Origin: Halobacillus hunanensis
GTDB taxonomy: Bacteria; Bacillota; Bacilli; Bacillales; Halobacillaceae
Assembly (NCBI RefSeq): GCF_900166655.1
Contig: NZ_FVZB01000006.1
Coordinates: forward strand, 186,001 to 250,000
Reading direction: 5' to 3'
DNA length: 64,000 nucleotides
Part shown: positions 1-7,700 of the stretch, piece by piece
Numbering within the stretch: the first letter of the stretch is position 1
Layout: each line of letters opens with the position of its first letter
Position numbers and translations under genes: made by a program
Notes under the pieces: model-generated
Database searches by the model: none
Told to the model about the DNA's origin: nothing
The model's input: the letters and a program-made list of their open reading frames with translations, nothing else

Positions 1-61
1 GACTCTTATTCAAAATATTACACGAAATCGAGCATAAAAAAAAGACACAAATAGGAATTTA

Positions 62-86
62 TGAACTATCCCCCGAATAATGGACA
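62..86 (+). repeat. Left terminal inverted repeat of the IS3 element
   Basis: Begins TGAACTATCCCC and ends near AATGGACA. It matches the reverse complement of 1525-1549 with a few mismatches. Confidence 0.85.
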
Positions 87-180
87 CTTCTAAAAAAGTG
101 CCCTTATTCGGGGTTTTTGTGTTTCACGACCTCGAATCTACATTTATAATTAAACTAATAAACAAAGCGAGGTTATAGAG

Positions 181-606
181 ATGTCCCCTATTATCTTTAC
201 TGAATTCCAAAGGCAACAACTAGAATCCAATCCGAATGTCATGAAAGTATCCGACCGTTCCATTACGTATTCTCCAGATTTCAAATTAGCTGCCGTGAAG
301 GAAAACTTAGCTGGAAAAGGCCCCCACCAGATCTTTACTGAAAAAGGTTTTGATATGGATATTATCGGCTCCAAGAAGCCTAAAGAGTGTTTAAAGCGTT
401 GGCGGGAGACCTATGACAAGTATGGCAAAGATGGCTTCTACAAGGAACGTCGGGGAAAGGGATCCACAGGCCGTCCATCCACGAATCATTTATCTGCGGA
501 GGATAAGCTGAAGAAGGCGGAAGCTCGCATTGCGTATTTAGAAGCTGAATTAGACTTCATAAAAAAGCTAGAGGAACTCGAAAGGCAGGCGAAGAAGAAA
601 CGTTAA
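181..606 (+). CDS. IS3-family transposase OrfA (helix-turn-helix / leucine-zipper subunit)
   Basis: 141 aa DNA-binding subunit of an IS150-type transposase. The N-terminal two thirds looks like the helix-turn-helix region (the segment around KECLKRWRETYDKYG). The last 35 residues, from AEDKLKKAEARIAYLEAEL, form a leucine-zipper-like coiled coil used for multimerisation. It starts at ATG 181 behind a GAGG ribosome site. Near its end the heptamer A-AAA-AAG (561-567) is positioned exactly in the zero frame for -1 slippage into orfB, so the functional transposase is expected to be an OrfAB fusion. OrfA alone normally represses transposition in this family. Confidence 0.9.
   Translation: MSPIIFTEFQRQQLESNPNVMKVSDRSITYSPDFKLAAVKENLAGKGPHQIFTEKGFDMDIIGSKKPKECLKRWRETYDKYGKDGFYKERRGKGSTGRPSTNHLSAEDKLKKAEARIAYLEAELDFIKKLEELERQAKKKR
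561..567 (+). other. Programmed -1 frameshift slippery heptamer (A AAA AAG)
   Basis: The heptamer lies in the zero frame of orfA as A-AAA-AAG, the commonest IS3-family slippery sequence. A -1 shift here enters the orfB frame, which stays open to 1508. Confidence 0.8.
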
Positions 607-1508
607 CTCCATCTGAAAAATTCACATTGATTGAACAGGTTTTGCGGGAAAAAGGACTGAAGTATCTCATTCAATATTTCTGTGAAATCGCTGGTGTCAG
701 CCGATCCGGTTACTATAACTGGTTAAAGGCAGAGGATACACGCCATCGTAAAGAACAGAAGGATGAGGCAGATTACAAGGTGATCAAGAAGGTATATGAT
801 AACCATCAAGGAAAAGTAGGAGCCCTACAGATTAAGATGTTTTTAGAGCACGATGAAAGCATCACCATGAACCATAAGCGCATCCGTCGTGTCATGAAAA
901 AATATAATCTCAAGTGTAAGATACGCGTGGCCAATCCATACAAACAAATCGCCAAAGCAACGCAAGAGCACAAAACCTGTGAAAATAAGCTGGAACGCCA
1001 CTTCAATCAGGGAGAGCCTCACAAAGTTCTCCTCACGGATATTACATACGTTTATTACGCGGAGGGACGCAAAGCTTATTTATCGGTCATCAAAGATGGA
1101 GCGACACGAGAAGCCCTGGCTTATCACCTTTCCACTTCTTTAAAGATGGATTTAGTGTACCAAACGATTGATAAATTGATGGAACGCGAGGACTTTATTC
1201 CTCATCCCGAATGTTTGATCCATTCTGATCAAGGCGTGCATTATACACACCCTGAATTCCGAAAGAAGATCAAAGCTTTAGGGATGAACCAATCGATGTC
1301 TCGTCGTGGAAACTGTTGGGACAACGCTCCGATGGAATCCTTTTTTGGACATATGAAGGATGGCATCGACTTTAAATCGTGCTCTTCCATATTTGAAGTC
1401 AAGGAAGCAATTCAAGGTTACATGGAGTATTACAACAATGAGAGATACCAATGGTCATTAAAAAAGATGACCCCGGCACAATACCGTGGTCACCTTTTAA
1501 CAGCCTAG
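564..1508 (+). CDS. IS3-family transposase OrfB (DDE catalytic part, expressed by -1 frameshift)
   Basis: DDE integrase-fold catalytic domain. The open frame runs back to the slippery site at 561-567 with no stop, reading through KARGTRKAGEEETLTPSEK into the body; the first start-like codon is TTG 627 without a good ribosome site, so expression by ribosomal frameshifting is the natural reading. Visible features: an N-terminal HTH_21-like region (SRSGYYNWL) and the catalytic acids in LLTDITYVYY (D1), HSDQGVHYTHPEF (D2) and CWDNAPMESFFG (E). The length (about 293 aa from TTG) is typical of IS150-group OrfB. No internal stops are seen, so the enzyme looks intact. Confidence 0.9.
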   Translation, partial: KARGTRKAGEEETLTPSEKFTLIEQVLREKGLKYLIQYFCEIAGVSRSGYYNWLKAEDTRHRKEQKDEADYKVIKKVYDNHQGKVGALQIKMFLEHDESITMNHKRIRRVMKKYNLKCKIRVANPYKQIAKATQEHKTCENKLERHFNQGEPHKVLLTDITYVYYAEGRKAYLSVIKDGATREALAYHLSTSLKMDLVYQTIDKLMEREDFIPHPECLIHSDQGVHYTHPEFRKKIKALGMNQSMSRRGNCWDNAPMESFFGHMKDGIDFKSCSSIFEVKEAIQGYMEYYNNERYQWSLKKMTPAQYRGHLLTA

Positions 1509-1524
1509 GGGCTTTTTATTAAAC

Positions 1525-1549
1525 TGTCCATTTTATGGGGTACAGTTCA
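1525..1549 (-). repeat. Right terminal inverted repeat of the IS3 element
   Basis: Read on the minus strand it begins TGAACTGTACCCC and ends near AATGGACA, pairing with the left end at 62-86. Confidence 0.85.
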
Positions 1550-1575
1550 TTATGCCCATTTGTGTCTTTTTTATT

Positions 1576-2433
1576 CTAAACCGTTTGTCTCTGTTGTAAT
1601 GGTGCCTGTGGGTACTTTTGTGCCTCTGCCTGGGCTTGTTTAATTAAGCAACGCCCTTTCCCATGGGGAATACACATTGGCGTACCAAAAATTGGATCCT
1701 CACGCACGTCACAAGTCATTTCGAATACGTGCTGCATTAACTCACAGTTGATGACTTCCTCGGGTTTTCCTTGTGCGTACACCGTCTTATCCTTGACCGC
1801 CACGATATGATCGGCATAACGACAAGCGAGGTTAATATCATGCAATACCATAACTACTGTACGGCCATTATCCTGATTGAGATCAAATAATAAGTCAAGA
1901 ATATCAATCTGGTGTGTCATATCTAAGTACGTGGTAGGTTCATCCAATAATAATAAATCGGTATCCTGGGCTAACGTCATTGCAATCCAGGCACGCTGCC
2001 GCTGGCCACCCGACAAGGAGTCCACCGAACGCTCTTTTAAGTCAGTCAAGTTTGTATCTGTGAGAGCCTTATTTACGGCATCCTCATCTTCCTGAGACCA
2101 TCTCTTGGACCAGCTTTGATAAGGATAACGTCCCTGTTTTACAAGCTGGTATACACTTAATCCTTCCGGTGTTGTCGGACTTTGCGGTAAAATTGCCATT
2201 TTCTTAGCAACTTCTTTCGTCCGCATTTTGGATATATCCGCACTGTCAAGTACAACTTGACCTGATTTAGGCTTGAGCAGTCTCGCTAACGAACGAAGCA
2301 AAGTTGATTTACCACAGCCATTGCCTCCGATTAAAACAGTTACTTTTCCTTTAGGTATCTGAATATCTAATGAATCTATGATAGTTTGGTCGCCGTATCC
2401 TAGTGTCAAATTGTTTGCCAACAGTGAATCCAT
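1576..2433 (-). CDS. Iron-siderophore ABC transporter ATPase (FhuC/YusV-like)
   Basis: 285 aa nucleotide-binding subunit of an iron-chelate importer. Walker A GGNGCGKST lies near residue 37, the signature LSGGQRQR near 142, and Walker B LLLLDEPTTYLD follows, with an H-loop in MVLHDINLA. ATG 2433 has an AAGGGGAG ribosome site. No permease or binding-protein gene lies beside it. In B. subtilis the analogous YusV is also a lone Fur-controlled ATPase shared by several siderophore permeases, so an orphan here is not evidence of damage. A Fur-type operator and a good sigma-A promoter lie upstream. The IS3 element sits directly downstream, inside what was its terminator. The substrate cannot be told from the sequence. 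Confidence 0.88.
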   Translation of the reverse strand: MDSLLANNLTLGYGDQTIIDSLDIQIPKGKVTVLIGGNGCGKSTLLRSLARLLKPKSGQVVLDSADISKMRTKEVAKKMAILPQSPTTPEGLSVYQLVKQGRYPYQSWSKRWSQEDEDAVNKALTDTNLTDLKERSVDSLSGGQRQRAWIAMTLAQDTDLLLLDEPTTYLDMTHQIDILDLLFDLNQDNGRTVVMVLHDINLACRYADHIVAVKDKTVYAQGKPEEVINCELMQHVFEMTCDVREDPIFGTPMCIPHGKGRCLIKQAQAEAQKYPQAPLQQRQTV

Positions 2434-2538
2434 CTGCTATATCTCCCCTTTACAAACGCTCCGAGGCTCATTTGTATGTTGGTTGCGTAATCAATTACTA
2501 TTCTGAATAATCACGATCAATATTTGTCTGCACTTTCT

Positions 2539-2567
2539 AGTTTATGAGCAAAGAGGACCGTTGTCAA
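2539..2567 (-). promoter_or_regulatory. Sigma-A promoter for the siderophore ATPase gene
   Basis: On the minus strand: a perfect -35 TTGACA (2567-2562), a 17-bp spacer and -10 TAAACT (2544-2539). It lies about 105 bp before the ATG at 2433 and next to the Fur box. Confidence 0.65.
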
Positions 2568-2573
2568 TGAATT

Positions 2574-2588
2574 TGAGAATCATTTTCA
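2574..2588 (-). promoter_or_regulatory. Fur box
   Basis: TGAGAAT-C-ATTTTCA fits the 7-1-7 Fur core (TGATAAT-N-ATTATCA) with one mismatch in each half. It sits just upstream of the -35 element of the siderophore ATPase promoter, so iron-dependent repression is likely. Confidence 0.75.
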
Positions 2589-2629
2589 TTAAGAAAGTCT
2601 ATGTAAACAAATTTTGCGCTAGAACAAAA

Positions 2630-2665
2630 ATGTCCAAAAGCCTTGAAGTCAAAGCTTTTGGACAT
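2630..2665 (-). terminator. Rho-independent terminator of minJ
   Basis: Stem ATGTCCAAAAGC / GCTTTTGGACAT with a 12-nt loop, followed on the minus strand by a run of T. It lies 3' of the minJ stop. Confidence 0.85.
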
Positions 2666-2669
2666 TGTG

Positions 2670-3851
2670 TTATTCTGCTAATTGTTTACGAAAAGATTCT
2701 TGAACAAATAAGATTCCTAACTCATGATGTTCACCTTCATACGTGGCCCGCTGGGTAAACCGATTCTCTCCTCTAAAGTCCCTTACTTCAATTTTGCTCA
2801 ATGCCCGATTAGTCTGTAGTGCTTCATAAAATTCTTCCACAGATGCAACAGGAATAGAATTTACTCGCACAATCAGCTCTCCCGGCAGCAGATCCATTTT
2901 GTCCGCTGGACTGTCGGGTATGGTTCCAAGAATACGCACACCCCGATGGTCTGCTGTGAAGAAAGGCTGACGTTTCTCGCGAATACGGTGGTAGCCATAA
3001 ATCATTTCCCTTCCCAGCAAACATACAACCACCGCTGCCAGAGATAACAAGGACAAGTATAAGCTGGCAGCCGATAATAGTAAGGCTGCGATGGCAATGA
3101 CCAGTGTTTGACGCCCTGTTTTCATGGCGACAAGTTTTGGGGTTTGGGCCCGTGCCACCCATTCCCACCCTAATAATAATGGTACAAAAATGAAACCGTA
3201 GCTGTTTGCACCGATTGAAAATAATGGCCACCAGGGAGCAAATGGTTCAATTGCTCCAGCTGGAAGTAAACCAACCATCGGGATGAGCACTAACTTTTTC
3301 ACACGATGCTGACCGACCATCTTTCCTCGATTACCCTTTACCCGTTCCGGAAACGTTCTCCTTGAAGACGTCTTAGCCAAAATCACACCTTCAATCAATA
3401 GCAAAACACTCATAATTAAGGCGACCCCTTCTAAGGAGGTACTTTCAAGACCAGCTCGCCAACCTTCTGGAAGGAAACCTGTTGGTATGTAAGGAACGGA
3501 CATAAGCAATAAATAAGTAATCCCAAATGTATAAGCAGCTGACAGCCATCTCAGCTTCAAGGTTAAACTTAATAGAATCGTTACAAGGCTTAATACCAGC
3601 AGGAAAGGGTATGTAATCACGATCCCCCCGCCAATCGCCAGTACAGATAAGATACTACCGCCAACTAATGATACGCGCCATGTACTTCTGCCCTCAGCAA
3701 AAATATCATACACTCTCGTCCCAAAGCTTCTTCGTTCTTGTCTTATTCTACGAATGGACAACATAAATAACAGAATCACAGACCAATAAAATAACGGCTG
3801 CACAAAAAGCCTTGCCAGTCCATCCCCTATCTCACTCCACCAAACATCCAC
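2670..3851 (-). CDS. minJ: MinJ-like PDZ membrane protein (division-site topology)
   Basis: 393 aa polytopic membrane protein with a C-terminal PDZ domain. It has about six to seven hydrophobic segments between residues 10 and 290, a basic loop around 165-185, then a PDZ-like region (about 300-375) with the peptide-binding-type stretch GVRILGTIPDSPADKMDL. In B. subtilis MinJ (YvjD) bridges DivIVA to MinD at poles and septum and also affects swarming. The assignment rests on length, architecture and position next to ctpB upstream of ftsXE. The start is GTG 3851 with GAGAGGAG 7 nt upstream. swrA, which sits here in B. subtilis, is absent. A terminator separates it from ctpB, so minJ probably has its own promoter. 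Confidence 0.85.
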   Translation of the reverse strand: MDVWWSEIGDGLARLFVQPLFYWSVILLFMLSIRRIRQERRSFGTRVYDIFAEGRSTWRVSLVGGSILSVLAIGGGIVITYPFLLVLSLVTILLSLTLKLRWLSAAYTFGITYLLLMSVPYIPTGFLPEGWRAGLESTSLEGVALIMSVLLLIEGVILAKTSSRRTFPERVKGNRGKMVGQHRVKKLVLIPMVGLLPAGAIEPFAPWWPLFSIGANSYGFIFVPLLLGWEWVARAQTPKLVAMKTGRQTLVIAIAALLLSAASLYLSLLSLAAVVVCLLGREMIYGYHRIREKRQPFFTADHRGVRILGTIPDSPADKMDLLPGELIVRVNSIPVASVEEFYEALQTNRALSKIEVRDFRGENRFTQRATYEGEHHELGILFVQESFRKQLAE

Positions 3852-3881
3852 AAGTCATTCTCCTCTCGATGATTCATGAAA

Positions 3882-3908
3882 AAGTCCGCAGTCAATGACT
3901 ACGGACTT
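3882..3908 (-). terminator. Rho-independent terminator of ctpB
   Basis: A 13-bp stem AAGTCCGTAGTCA / TGACTGCGGACTT with a very short loop, followed on the minus strand by T5. It lies just after the ctpB stop and before minJ. Confidence 0.85.
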
Positions 3909-3937
3909 ATTTCGCTATAAAACGATTCAATTCCTGC

Positions 3938-5406
3938 CTATTGAAATAGAACTTCAAGAGCTTTTTTCATTTGGCGGTCATTCTTCTCATCCCGTACTTT
4001 GTTAACAATCAGTTCTTCCAATTTTCCAGCTGTTTCGGAATCGACTTTACCCGTTACGTCCAGCTGGTGGTCCGATTGAAACTTCTCGACAGCATCTTTC
4101 GTTTCTTCACTGAAATAGCCATCCGTTCTTCCAGGTGTATAGCCTAATCCCTTCAGCATTTCCTGAATACTTTTGATTTTATCACCATTTTGATTATAGG
4201 TAAGAGGCTCTTCTATTTCGACAGGATTGGTATAGAAATAATCCGGCTGCTTCACCTTAACTGTCGGCTTGATTCCTTTTTCATGAATCCAGTTCCCTTC
4301 AGGTGTCAGCCATTTGAAAAGGGTCAGCTTGATCGTGCTTCCGTCTCCCATAGGGACCGTCTGCTGAACCGTTCCTTTACCAAATGTTTTTGTACCGACA
4401 AGTTCATACCCGCCTGCCTCGTGCATGGCAGCGGCTAGAATCTCAGAAGCTGAAGCACTGCCTTCATCCATTACTACTGTAATTGGATAATCTTTCTTAG
4501 ACTCAATATCTGAGAAATATTTGGACACCTCTCCTTTACTATTTTTCACTTGGACAATCGGATGATCTTTCGGAATAAATTGTTTTAATATTTCCTGAAC
4601 GTCTGTAAATAGTCCACCAGGGTTACCGCGGACATCAATCACTAAGCCTTCTATACCATCATTCTCCAATTTCGTCAGAGCTTTTTTAAAATCCTCTGCT
4701 GTTTTCTCTGAGAATGAAGTAATTTCAATAATGCCTGCTTTTTTGCCCTCAACAGTTTTCGTATCTGTATAAACAGTTTCCAACGGGATTTTATCGCGAA
4801 CGATATCAACCGTTAATGGTTCACTAACTCCTGGGCGATCGACTTTCAAAGTGACCTCGGAGCCTTTTTCACCGCGAATTTTTAACACGGCTTCATATAA
4901 ATCCAATCCCTTTAAGCTTTCGCCATCAACTTTCAAAATTTGGTCATTCGGCTTCAACCCTGCTTCTTCAGCAGGAGAACCCTTAATCGGAGCCACAATC
5001 GTTACTGTATCATTCACCATACTTACTTCCGCGCCTATACCTTGGAAAGAAGATTCAATCGTTTGGTTAAACTGCTCCATCGTTTTCTTATCCATATATA
5101 CACTGTATGGATCTTCTAATGTATCAAGCATCCCCTGAATAGCACCTTCAACCAGCTGCTGCTGATCAACATCTTTCAATGCATTATTCTTAATAATATC
5201 GAAGGCTTGATCAACTTTCTTCAGATTAGGATCGCCTTCTTCGGAGGTGCCTCCTAAATTTTCCGCTTTTTGACTCGCATTTGCCAGTCGTTCAGCAGGT
5301 GTTTGGGTATCCGCTCCAAAATACTGCATGCCAATATATGTGCCGCCAGCTCCAAGCAGAACTGCAAGGACCACAATGATTGCAGCATAACGCGTTTTTA
5401 TATTCA
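3938..5406 (-). CDS. ctpB: S41 carboxy-terminal processing protease CtpB
   Basis: About 489 aa membrane-anchored secreted serine protease. An N-terminal membrane anchor/signal (residues about 5-30) is followed by a PDZ domain (about 100-185), the S41 tail-specific protease domain with catalytic Ser in DEGSASASE and Lys in TFGKGTVQQ, and a C-terminal peptidoglycan-binding repeat (the region with GLGYTPGRTDGYFSEETKDA). In B. subtilis CtpB cleaves SpoIVFA during sporulation to help activate pro-sigma-K processing. The frame can be opened at GTG 5416, but ATG 5406 has AGAAGG at the proper 9-nt distance and is preferred. It has its own terminator downstream. Confidence 0.92.
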
Positions 5407-5779
5407 TCGCCTTCACCCTTCTGTGAATAGTTTTCTATGGATGACTCTATCCTAGCAAACAAGGCACCACACCGTAAATGTGCGATGCCTGTACTACTTA
5501 TGATATGCCGTTGCTCCTAAAGGCATGTGAAAGCATATTGCTTTTTATATCTCACCTTAACAAAATGCCTACAATTACAATTAATTAAATAATACCACAT
5601 ATACAGTCGCAACTAGAACCAAAACATAAAAAAGCATACTTCTGACATAGCTGGAATGACCTCAGCTGATCAGTTAGAAAAGATAAAATCCTGGTCCATA
5701 ATTTTTCAAAGTATATGAATGAGTCCCTCTGCATTACGCACCATAAAGGTAAAGTTATAAATAAGGAGCTCACTCTATT

Positions 5780-6445
5780 ATGATATTTTTCATTAAAATA
5801 CTTACCTTATACTTAGTCACCATCGCCATCATGAGAATCATGGGAAAATCAACGATTGTACAAATGACTCCCTATGACCTAGTGGCTATCATTATTATTG
5901 GTACGCTCGCTTCAGAACCCCTTATCAGCACAAAGTTCATTCCAACCATTATCGCGCTTGGCATACTCGTGTTGTTACACGTCCTTTTTTCACTACTAAC
6001 GCTCAATCAAATTGGTAATACCTTATTCTTGGGACAGCCTACCCTCTTAATTAAAAAAGGAGAAATCCTGGAAGATAACCTGGAAAAAGCCCACCTTTCC
6101 GTAGGTCAGCTGCTGTCTATTCTTAGAAGTAAGGGATATCCGAAAGTAAATGATGTCGAATATGCTTTACTAGAGCCAATTGGTGAGCTGAGTGTTATCC
6201 CTACCGCAGCCAATACTCCCGTAACTGTCGAGCATATGAACATTACCATTCAGGATGAAGGACTGCCCATTGCCGTGATCGTGGACGGCAGAATTCAAAA
6301 ACATAATTTAACTTTATTAGATCTAGATAAAGACTGGCTGGATAAAGAATTAGAACATCAAGATTCAGTACCAAAAGATATTATCTATGCCTATGTCAAT
6401 GAAAAAACAAAGCGTCTCATGATCAATAAGCGAAAGTCTAAATAG
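5780..6445 (+). CDS. DUF421 (YetF/YkjA-type) membrane protein
   Basis: 221 aa. Three N-terminal membrane helices (about 1-22, 30-50, 55-75), including the family-typical MRIMGKSTIVQMTPYDLV segment, then a soluble DUF421 domain of about 120 residues. The family is widespread in spore formers; YetF-type members have been linked to spore envelope or stress, but the biochemical role is unknown. An AAGGAG ribosome site precedes ATG 5780. It stands alone between ctpB (divergent) and the flavoenzyme gene, 75 bp apart, possibly co-transcribed with it. Confidence 0.85.
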   Translation: MIFFIKILTLYLVTIAIMRIMGKSTIVQMTPYDLVAIIIIGTLASEPLISTKFIPTIIALGILVLLHVLFSLLTLNQIGNTLFLGQPTLLIKKGEILEDNLEKAHLSVGQLLSILRSKGYPKVNDVEYALLEPIGELSVIPTAANTPVTVEHMNITIQDEGLPIAVIVDGRIQKHNLTLLDLDKDWLDKELEHQDSVPKDIIYAYVNEKTKRLMINKRKSK

Positions 6446-6520
6446 CGTTCAGTTTTTTCACTTGCACTTACTATGTCCCTCCTCTATGGTTAAAGAAACG
6501 ACTATACGGGAGGGATTTGC

Positions 6521-7594
6521 ATGTGGAAACAAACCAGATTAACGGAGTTGTTAAGCCTAGAACTTCCTATTATACAAGCAGGAATGGCAGGAGGAATTAC
6601 CACGCCAGAGCTGATTGCTGAGGTCTCAAATGCAGGGGGATTAGGATCCTTAGGGGCAGGGTACATGGACCCTGCTGATATGCAAAACGTCATTAAGAGC
6701 ATCAAGCAGAAGACTTCTAAACCCTTTGCCGTCAATGTTTTCGTCCCTGGAGAAACAAATTATAATTCTTCTCACATTCACGCTTCAAACGAGTTGTTAT
6801 TCCCCTACTTAAAGGAACTGGGGATTGAAGAAGCTACAGGCGAAATCAAGCATGTGTTTGAACAGCAGTTAGAAAAAATTATAGAAGAAGGCATCCAAAT
6901 TTGCAGTTTTACTTTTGGACTTCCTCCAAAAAAATGGATCAACAAATTAAAAGCAAACGATATTTTATTAATTGGAGCAGCCACGACAGTTGAAGAAGCC
7001 GCACTTAACGAGCAAGCTGGTATGGATGCAGTGGTTGCTCAAGGGTATGAAGCAGGCGGTCACCGTGGAACATTCCATGGATCCTTTCAAAAATCAATGA
7101 TAGGAACCCTGTCACTCGTCCCCCAAGTGGTCGATAAAGTGTCAATTCCAGTCATTGCAGCCGGGGGAATTATGGATGGCCGAGGACTCATGGCTTCTAT
7201 GATGTTAGGTGCCCAAGGGGTACAGATGGGGACAGCATTTGTAACAGCTGAAGAAAGTAGTGCAAAACACCAGCATAAGCAAGCCATCCTTACTAGTTCA
7301 GAGGATGCTACAGTGATGACTTCAGCTTTCAGCGGTAAACCGGCCAGAGGAATTGATAATCAATTTATTCAGGATATGAAACCTTACGAAGATACTCTTC
7401 CTGACTACCCTATTCAAAATAGCTTAACAAAAGAAATTAGGCAAACAGCTGCTCTTCAGAACAAACCACAGTATATGTCGCTCTGGTCTGGTCAAAGCCC
7501 AAAGCTAAGCAAGGAAGGTCGGGCACATGAAATCATAAAAACGATCGTATCTGAGGCAGACTCCATTTTAAGCTCCTACTCCCCTCCTACATAA
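6521..7594 (+). CDS. NAD(P)H-dependent flavin oxidoreductase, nitronate monooxygenase / FabK-like
   Basis: 357 aa TIM-barrel FMN enzyme of the 2-nitropropane dioxygenase family. Characteristic parts: N-terminal PIIQAGMAGGITTPELI, the glycine-rich GYEAGGHRG (phosphate/FMN contact with the histidine usually assigned as catalytic in nitronate monooxygenases), and PVIAAGGIMDGRGL plus LGAQGVQMGTAF near the C-terminus. It oxidises alkyl nitronates or acts as a related oxidoreductase; FabK-like enoyl-ACP reductase activity is an alternative. ATG 6521 is preceded by GGGAGG. The gene ends at a strong bidirectional terminator shared with the convergent carboxypeptidase gene. Confidence 0.88.
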   Translation: MWKQTRLTELLSLELPIIQAGMAGGITTPELIAEVSNAGGLGSLGAGYMDPADMQNVIKSIKQKTSKPFAVNVFVPGETNYNSSHIHASNELLFPYLKELGIEEATGEIKHVFEQQLEKIIEEGIQICSFTFGLPPKKWINKLKANDILLIGAATTVEEAALNEQAGMDAVVAQGYEAGGHRGTFHGSFQKSMIGTLSLVPQVVDKVSIPVIAAGGIMDGRGLMASMMLGAQGVQMGTAFVTAEESSAKHQHKQAILTSSEDATVMTSAFSGKPARGIDNQFIQDMKPYEDTLPDYPIQNSLTKEIRQTAALQNKPQYMSLWSGQSPKLSKEGRAHEIIKTIVSEADSILSSYSPPT

Positions 7595-7599
7595 AGAAA

Positions 7600-7640
7600 A
7601 ACATCGGACCCGAGGAGATTAGCTCCAAGGTCCGATGTTT
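7600..7640. terminator. Bidirectional rho-independent terminator
   Basis: Stem ACATCGGACC / GGTCCGATGT with an A-rich left flank and T8 on the right. It serves the flavoenzyme gene (+) and can also end the carboxypeptidase transcript (-). Confidence 0.85.
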
Positions 7641-7700
7641 TTTTGATCATGAATCCTCGCTCTTGAATCCATTCGCTATGATCATGCTCTAAATAAGTAC

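Larger units (their letters stand above)
62..1549 (+). mobile_element. IS3-family (IS150-like) insertion sequence, apparently intact
   Basis: A complete element: imperfect terminal inverted repeats starting TGAACT at both ends (62-86 and 1525-1549), two ORFs in a -1 relation (orfA, orfB) joined by a slippery A6G heptamer, and a 3-bp direct repeat TTA just outside each end (59-61 and 1550-1552), which fits an IS3-family target duplication. All three catalytic acidic residues are present in orfB, so it may be active. Just inside the left end (71-113) a CCCCGAATAA / TTATTCGGGG stem followed by T residues could block read-in transcription. The flanking sequence shows that it landed in a terminator loop (see findings). 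Confidence 0.93.
37..1573. terminator. Intrinsic terminator split by the IS element
   Basis: The left flank of the IS contains AAAAAAGACACAAATAGG and the right flank its near-perfect complement ending in TTTGTGTCTTTTTT. Removing the element and one TTA copy restores a hairpin of about 17 bp with A and T tails, i.e. a bidirectional rho-independent terminator 3' of the ABC ATPase gene that ends at 1576. The IS occupies the loop. Half-sites lie at about 37-54 and 1555-1573. Confidence 0.7.

Noticed and set aside
37-61. Extended inverted repeats as the true IS ends
   Set aside because: The TTA duplication sits directly outside TGAACT, the known style of IS3-family ends; the outer complementarity is better explained by a terminator target.
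2561-2758. Plus-strand ORF between the siderophore ATPase and minJ
   Set aside because: It runs through the Fur box and the minJ terminator and has no ribosome site.
5585-5773. Minus-strand ORF of 62 codons upstream of the DUF421 gene
   Set aside because: No ribosome site and covers the region needed for the promoter of the next gene.
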